Positions 60,337-64,000 of a DNA stretch of 64,000 nucleotides are shown here, piece by piece. Under the pieces are notes generated by a model that saw only the letters and a list, made by a program, of their open reading frames with translations, did no database searches and was not told the origin of the DNA. How positions within the stretch are numbered: position 1 is the first letter of the stretch; every line of letters begins with the position of its first letter. The translations under genes were made by a program, and so were the position numbers. Origin of the DNA: Lineus longissimus (taxonomy: Eukaryota; Nemertea; Pilidiophora; Heteronemertea; Lineidae); assembly GCF_910592395.1 (NCBI RefSeq), contig NC_088317.1, positions 14,634,001-14,698,000 on the forward strand, in the 5' to 3' direction.

Positions 60337-60645
60337 ATGAACGGAGAAAAAAATAACACAACAACTGAAATTACAACAACAGAAAAGCCAAAGAATCATA
60401 AAAGAGTTGAATGGGGTAAAAAATTAGGTCAGTTGAATAAAGGAAAGAAAAAAGTTAAAACAGATGATGACATTAAGCAAAGTTATTATTTGTCTACAAA
60501 CTACTATCCTTTAATATTGATAGGTGGAATCTCCTTAGCAGGTTTTGTTTGGTTCTATTCTAAAAAGGAGTCACCTATTGAGGAGTCACCTATTGAAAAA
60601 TTAAATAAAAAAACTAAACAAAAATCTGACAATCTGATCTTATAA
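60337..60645 (+). CDS. Small single-pass membrane protein
   Basis: 102 codons. A Thr-rich start (NTTTEITTTEKPKNH) and a basic stretch (KKLGQLNKGKKKVK) precede a membrane segment (YYPLILIGGISLAGFVWFY, about 53-71) and a short charged tail with a repeated SPIEE motif. Possibly a virion membrane or scaffold protein; unrecognised. Confidence 0.55.
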   Translation: MNGEKNNTTTEITTTEKPKNHKRVEWGKKLGQLNKGKKKVKTDDDIKQSYYLSTNYYPLILIGGISLAGFVWFYSKKESPIEESPIEKLNKKTKQKSDNLIL

Positions 60646-60673
60646 ATTTAAAAAAAAATTTTACTATAAATAA

Positions 60674-60910
60674 ATGAGCACAATGATCGACACGAAAAAT
60701 ATTGGAAACACAATTTACCATTCTGCAGTTTTAGCAGCACTTGTTGTTGGCTATGGAATGGCTGCTAAAAAGCTATTAAAGTCAAACATTGGAGATCCTA
60801 GTAAACCTGACTTGATGGAAGCATTGAAGCTCACTGGTGCTGTGTCACTAGCTATTATTACGAAAGGTTATCTGGAAAAGCAAGGACTGCCAAAGAACAT
60901 CACTAATTAA
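60674..60910 (+). CDS. Small membrane protein
   Basis: 78 codons after TACTATAAATAAATG. Two moderately hydrophobic helices: AVLAALVVGYGMAAKKLL (about 18-35) and ALKLTGAVSLAIITKGYL (about 51-68). A perfect GC-rich hairpin follows the stop. Unrecognised; Polinton-like elements often carry such small hydrophobic proteins near the capsid genes. Confidence 0.55.
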   Translation: MSTMIDTKNIGNTIYHSAVLAALVVGYGMAAKKLLKSNIGDPSKPDLMEALKLTGAVSLAIITKGYLEKQGLPKNITN

Positions 60911-60912
60911 AA

Positions 60913-60935
60913 AGGGCTAGCAATTTGCTAGCCCT
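60913..60935 (+). terminator. Perfect hairpin after the small membrane gene
   Basis: Eleven-base arms AGGGCTAGCAA / TTGCTAGCCCT around one T, three bases after the stop codon. It has the same architecture (GGGCTA...TAGCCC) as the hairpin at 54193, although the two are unrelated by duplication of flanks. Confidence 0.6.
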
Positions 60936-61021
60936 GTTCAACAAAATTTAAAAAAAAAAAATCAATGTGCCATTTTCGGCACATTCACATATTGAACAAG
61001 AAGAAAATTTTTATAAAATAA

Positions 61022-61417
61022 ATGGCTGGCATGATTTTAACAACAATTTTTGGAGCAGTAGCTAATGCGACTGCTTTTGTTGGGGGCAATGCCATGTTCC
61101 ACGCATTTGATGCTAAGAATGCTGCAGAAGAGCGTAAAAGACACGATTTAGCAAGCGAAAAATTACAAAAGGAGTCAGCAACATGGTCACACAATAGAAT
61201 TAAACATCTTGATTTCCTTGCAGAACAACGCCAGAAAAAACATCAAGCACAATCAGACATGTTAGACATGAAAGATTCTATCCGCTATTATGACAGCATC
61301 CATCCTAAGCCAAATTTAACTCACTATTATAAACCTAGTCAGAGTCAGAAAAATTATGAGCAGGCCTATATTGCAGGAAGTGTTATTGGATCAGCTGTTT
61401 TGTCAAAATTTATTTAA
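61022..61417 (+). CDS. Small virion-associated-like protein with central charged helix
   Basis: 131 codons. The hydrophobic N-terminus (MILTTIFGAVANATAFVGG) could insert into membranes; then a long charged helix (NAAEERKRHDLASEKLQKESATW; IKHLDFLAEQRQKKHQAQSDML), a Tyr/Pro motif (NLTHYYKPSQSQKNYE) and a Gly/Ala end. Proteins with the AEERKRHDLA-type helix recur in invertebrate Polinton-like elements, as I remember; no function is known to me. It is separated from the next gene by five bases. Confidence 0.55.
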   Translation: MAGMILTTIFGAVANATAFVGGNAMFHAFDAKNAAEERKRHDLASEKLQKESATWSHNRIKHLDFLAEQRQKKHQAQSDMLDMKDSIRYYDSIHPKPNLTHYYKPSQSQKNYEQAYIAGSVIGSAVLSKFI

Positions 61418-61422
61418 AATAA

Positions 61423-62826
61423 ATGGCTGCTGATGATCCAACATTTGAAGATAAAATCAATGAACCAAATAAAGATGACTTGGTGGATGCGGAAGAGCAA
61501 CAAAGAGAGGATAATGGTAATCTTATAGATGAATTGACTGGAGATGTTCCACGACCTGTAAGGGAAAGTTTAATGGACAAAGAGATCATCATTGATAGAA
61601 AAGATGAATTCATTAATAAATATATGGAAAAAAATGAATTATATTTAAGAAGGGACATAAAAGAATTGCGTAACAAACTGACAATTACTCCAAACGGAAC
61701 TGTATTTTTCCACCCAATAGAAGGAGATAAAATTAAACTAACACGAGCTGATAAAGAACCTTATACTGTTAGCTCTATAAAAGGAAGAGGAAAAGCAGAA
61801 TTCATGAGCTTTTTTAAAAAAATTAATTTAAACACTCCAATACTTGAAAATGTTGGAGAAAAAACAGGTAGAAGACAATTGAATTTCGAAGATGAAGCAG
61901 GATCTAGTAATATTCCACTGGAACCTGAAATTATTGACACCAATGAACAAGCTAGAGTACAGGACACAAATATTGACACTGGTGAAACAAATTTTATTGA
62001 AGTTGAATCTAATGATGTTGATGACATTCAAGATGCCACTTTGAGCTCAAACGAACCTATAAAAACAAAGAATTCTAAATTAGATGAAGTCATTGACTAT
62101 TTCAGAAGACAGTATAAAGCTATTAAAGAAAAATTTAGTCAAGCACGTGACAGAATAAAAGATAAAATAACCACATTGAGACAAAGTGATGATATTGAAA
62201 TGGAACCTTTAATTGAGCATGAAGAACAAAATTTAAAAGAGATTGATGAGGCAGAATCAGAAGAAATTGATAATTTGAACAAAAGAAGTAAAAAACATTT
62301 TAAACAATTAGCTGAAAATTTTCGTGATACAGTCAACTCTCAAAAAGAATCCTTAGGAGACAGACTTGACGCTTTATTCAAATTGAAAGGTTTTAAACTT
62401 GCTACTATTGTGACTGCTGTGCTGATGGCGATTTCTGCCATTGGTTCAAGCTTTGTATATGGCATTGGTTCTTTAGTAAAACCAAGTAAACCTTCTAAGT
62501 CAGGACCTGGAAAACCAGATAGACCTATAGGACCTAGCATTCCTTCTAAGCCAGGAATTCCTAGTAAAATTACGCAAGGTCTGATCAAATTTAAAAATTG
62601 GCTGCTTTCTTTAGGTAAAAAAGCTTTAGTCGCTTTGCCTGGAATTTTAGGGACCATTGTGTCTACTATCTTAAAAGCAGCTGCTGGTGTTGTAGGATTT
62701 TTAGCAGAGCATTTGATTATTATGGTCGCTGTCACTATTTTAGTTATTGTTCAAGTATTATCAACCAATATAGGAAGTATTAAACAAAAAGCACATAAAA
62801 TTTCTTCTAAAATAAATGAACGTTAG
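61423..62826 (+). CDS. Large membrane protein with charged N-domain
   Basis: 467 codons. Residues 1-290 are hydrophilic and acidic, with coiled-coil-like parts (YFRRQYKAIKEKFSQARDRIKDKI). A first hydrophobic segment is LATIVTAVLMAISAIGSSF (about 325-343), then a Pro/Gly/Lys-rich spacer with collagen-like steps (KPSKPSKSGPGKPDRPIGPS). Two more hydrophobic segments follow (ALPGILGTIVSTILKAAAG, HLIIMVAVTILVIVQVL). The 3' end overlaps the penton-like gene by 11 bases. It may be a virion surface or internal membrane protein; unrecognised. Confidence 0.55.
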   Translation: MAADDPTFEDKINEPNKDDLVDAEEQQREDNGNLIDELTGDVPRPVRESLMDKEIIIDRKDEFINKYMEKNELYLRRDIKELRNKLTITPNGTVFFHPIEGDKIKLTRADKEPYTVSSIKGRGKAEFMSFFKKINLNTPILENVGEKTGRRQLNFEDEAGSSNIPLEPEIIDTNEQARVQDTNIDTGETNFIEVESNDVDDIQDATLSSNEPIKTKNSKLDEVIDYFRRQYKAIKEKFSQARDRIKDKITTLRQSDDIEMEPLIEHEEQNLKEIDEAESEEIDNLNKRSKKHFKQLAENFRDTVNSQKESLGDRLDALFKLKGFKLATIVTAVLMAISAIGSSFVYGIGSLVKPSKPSKSGPGKPDRPIGPSIPSKPGIPSKITQGLIKFKNWLLSLGKKALVALPGILGTIVSTILKAAAGVVGFLAEHLIIMVAVTILVIVQVLSTNIGSIKQKAHKISSKINER

Positions 62827-63505
62827 ATTTCATGATGTTTTAAGGATTCTACTTCCAGCTAGTATTCAGTCATATGAAACAGTACAGGTTGAAAAGGCTA
62901 TTATTCCTATGACTTACTATAATTTTTCAAGGGAATTACATAATCACTATTTACGATTTGCGACTGTTGTTGATGGGGCCTATACAAATCAAGACTTGAT
63001 CACTATTCCCAACGGATTTTATACGCCAGTTACCTACAATAAAGCAGTACAGGAAGCGTTGAGTGAAAAAGGACATGCTGATAAATTTGAGTTAACTTAT
63101 TTACCCAGTGAAGGTAAAATTAAAATTAAAGTCGAGCCACCATTTGCTGTAGTTCTCCATAAAGAACTAGGTGAAATATTTGGAATGACTTTTGAAGACA
63201 ATACCTTTATAAGATCAGAAATTACTGGTAATAAACCTTGTAAACTTCTACCATATCATGAGTATAGAATTTCTTGTAGTATTGTTGATACGAGTAAAAA
63301 TTTAGTGAATGGAAAGCGTAGTGATCTTATTACTTCATTTGTTCCCAAAGGTAAATATTATGGAGATATTCATGAATATACCTCCCTTCAAAAAGTAAAG
63401 ATCGCAAAACACGATCATACTAGTATTGAACTACAGGTCAAGGATCAGAATGATGACCCCATTGAATTTTTAACTCCAGTTTCAATTGATTTACGATTAG
63501 AATAA
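62816..63505 (+). CDS. Penton-like minor capsid protein
   Basis: 229 codons. The start FHDVLRILLPASIQSYETVQVEKAIIPMTYYNF and alternating strands (FELTYLPSEGKIKIKV, HEYRISCSIVDTSK) fit a single-jelly-roll vertex protein. The end ELQVKDQNDDPIEFLTPVSIDLRLE is a typical strand closing such proteins. Length is near that of other penton-like proteins. The fold is inferred from pattern and position among virion genes. Its stop is directly followed by the next ATG (TAAATG). Confidence 0.55.
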   Translation: MNVRFHDVLRILLPASIQSYETVQVEKAIIPMTYYNFSRELHNHYLRFATVVDGAYTNQDLITIPNGFYTPVTYNKAVQEALSEKGHADKFELTYLPSEGKIKIKVEPPFAVVLHKELGEIFGMTFEDNTFIRSEITGNKPCKLLPYHEYRISCSIVDTSKNLVNGKRSDLITSFVPKGKYYGDIHEYTSLQKVKIAKHDHTSIELQVKDQNDDPIEFLTPVSIDLRLE

Positions 63506-63985
63506 ATGGATGATGCTGAACAATTTAGACTTGAAAAAATTAAAGAAAAAATTACTGAATTAGAGCTTAATATTAAAAAAAGAAAAAAATTAAATAAAAA
63601 TTATAAAAAAGCTAGTCAAATCTTACACGGTTGTGAAATTGGTATGTATATAACCAGTGTCACAGTCGCATCAATTGGAGCTGCGACAGTGATTGGAAAT
63701 GTCATCAGTATTCCAATTTCCGCTATCTGTACACTCCTAGGATTGGTTGGAAAAATTGTAGTTCCTAAATTAAGGAAAAAGGAGAAAAAACATTTAGATA
63801 TTTTAATTAAGAAAAAAGCATGCTTACGGAGTGTCGATAATTTACTTTCCAGGTTCATGGATAATGGCACTATTTCTGCAAGTGAATTTGAGCTCATCCT
63901 AGAATCCGAAATGACATGTCTTTCATCTGAGATAATCAGTTTGGGCTGTAAAGCGAGTCAGACAAAAGTAGTGTGGGGTGAGTAA
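63506..63985 (+). CDS. Membrane protein with two hydrophobic segments
   Basis: 159 codons; the ATG follows the previous stop without a gap. A charged helical start (KIKEKITELELNIKKRKKLNK) leads to hydrophobic segments MYITSVTVASIGAATVIGNVISI (about 47-69) and AICTLLGLVGKIVV (about 73-86). A basic helix and the pattern RFMDNGTISASEFELIL follow, as seen in small proteins of related elements. Function unknown. This is the last gene in the window. Confidence 0.55.
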   Translation: MDDAEQFRLEKIKEKITELELNIKKRKKLNKNYKKASQILHGCEIGMYITSVTVASIGAATVIGNVISIPISAICTLLGLVGKIVVPKLRKKEKKHLDILIKKKACLRSVDNLLSRFMDNGTISASEFELILESEMTCLSSEIISLGCKASQTKVVWGE

Positions 63986-64000
63986 ATTTATAAGCTTACG

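Larger units (their letters stand above)
48005..64000 (+). mobile_element. Divergent AT-rich Polinton-like element (left part, >16 kb)
   Basis: The left tip is placed at AGTAGTGTAATAATGGGG (48005), because gag-like coding stops there and the tip resembles the first element's tip AGTAGTTTATGGG. The element carries polymerase B, D-D35-D integrase, capsid protein, A32-like ATPase and penton-like protein, but in a different order and strand layout from the Polinton at 3277. It is much richer in A+T, lacks a recognisable adenain protease in this window, and uses a TAAATAAATG start-site motif. The right end lies outside the window. Several genes are broken. Confidence 0.85.

Noticed and set aside
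1-64000. tRNA or rRNA genes
   Set aside because: I scanned for T-loop/anticodon patterns and rRNA words by eye and saw none that I would defend; a covariance search would be needed to be sure.

Overview
The window is eukaryotic, most likely from an aquatic invertebrate; a mollusc is plausible, but this is inferred from the mix of elements and no marker gene shows it. It contains spliced genes with GT-AG introns, target-site duplications, and a nest of mobile elements inserted in a tandemly duplicated host segment. I see no bacterial genes, operon ribosome-binding sites or rRNA.

Host backbone. A unit of roughly 8.5 kb occurs twice in direct orientation. Unit A runs from 1 to about 34643 and is swollen by insertions. 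Unit B runs from 34644 to about 45560. Because each copy lacks insertions present in the other, they act as natural empty-site controls and fix element borders to the base.

Insertions in unit A. (i) A complete Polinton/Maverick (adintovirus-like) element lies at 3277-22396, with 42-bp perfect terminal inverted repeats and a 6-bp target duplication. It codes almost wholly on the minus strand: two PC4-like proteins, adenain-type protease, double-jelly-roll capsid protein, pX-like core protein, penton, membrane protein, chromodomain integrase, pVI-like protein, packaging ATPase and protein-primed DNA polymerase B. The polymerase gene appears to have a chain of short 5' exons in consistent phase. 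(ii) A DIRS/Ngaro-type tyrosine-recombinase retrotransposon lies at 23992-31113, with split direct repeats and no target duplication; its gag, RT-RNaseH and recombinase genes all carry frame disruptions.

Insertions in unit B. (i) A foldback element lies at 34733-36580, built from two large inverted arrays of ~49-bp repeats. (ii) From about 45561 there is a probable LTR retrotransposon whose leader or LTR carries a ~368-bp retrozyme-like insertion with a hammerhead-ribozyme motif and a 17-bp target duplication. Its gag gene is cut at about 48005 by another large element.

Second virus-like element, 48005 to beyond the window end. This AT-rich element differs strongly from the first. It has its own polymerase B, integrase, capsid protein, packaging ATPase, penton, HNH nuclease, zinc-ribbon protein and several small membrane proteins, mostly on the plus strand. 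Nearly every gene starts at a TAAATAAATG-like motif, and several intergenic gaps hold perfect short palindromes. Two identical 43-bp inverted repeats flank the integrase-capsid segment. The start-site motif resembles poxvirus/giant-virus late promoters and the palindromes resemble giant-virus hairpin 3'-end signals, so transcription by a large cytoplasmic DNA virus (a virophage-like lifestyle) is a testable idea. The polymerase and HNH genes each carry an in-frame stop and two small genes are frameshifted, so this copy is probably decaying. This element is the best candidate for a poorly described system.
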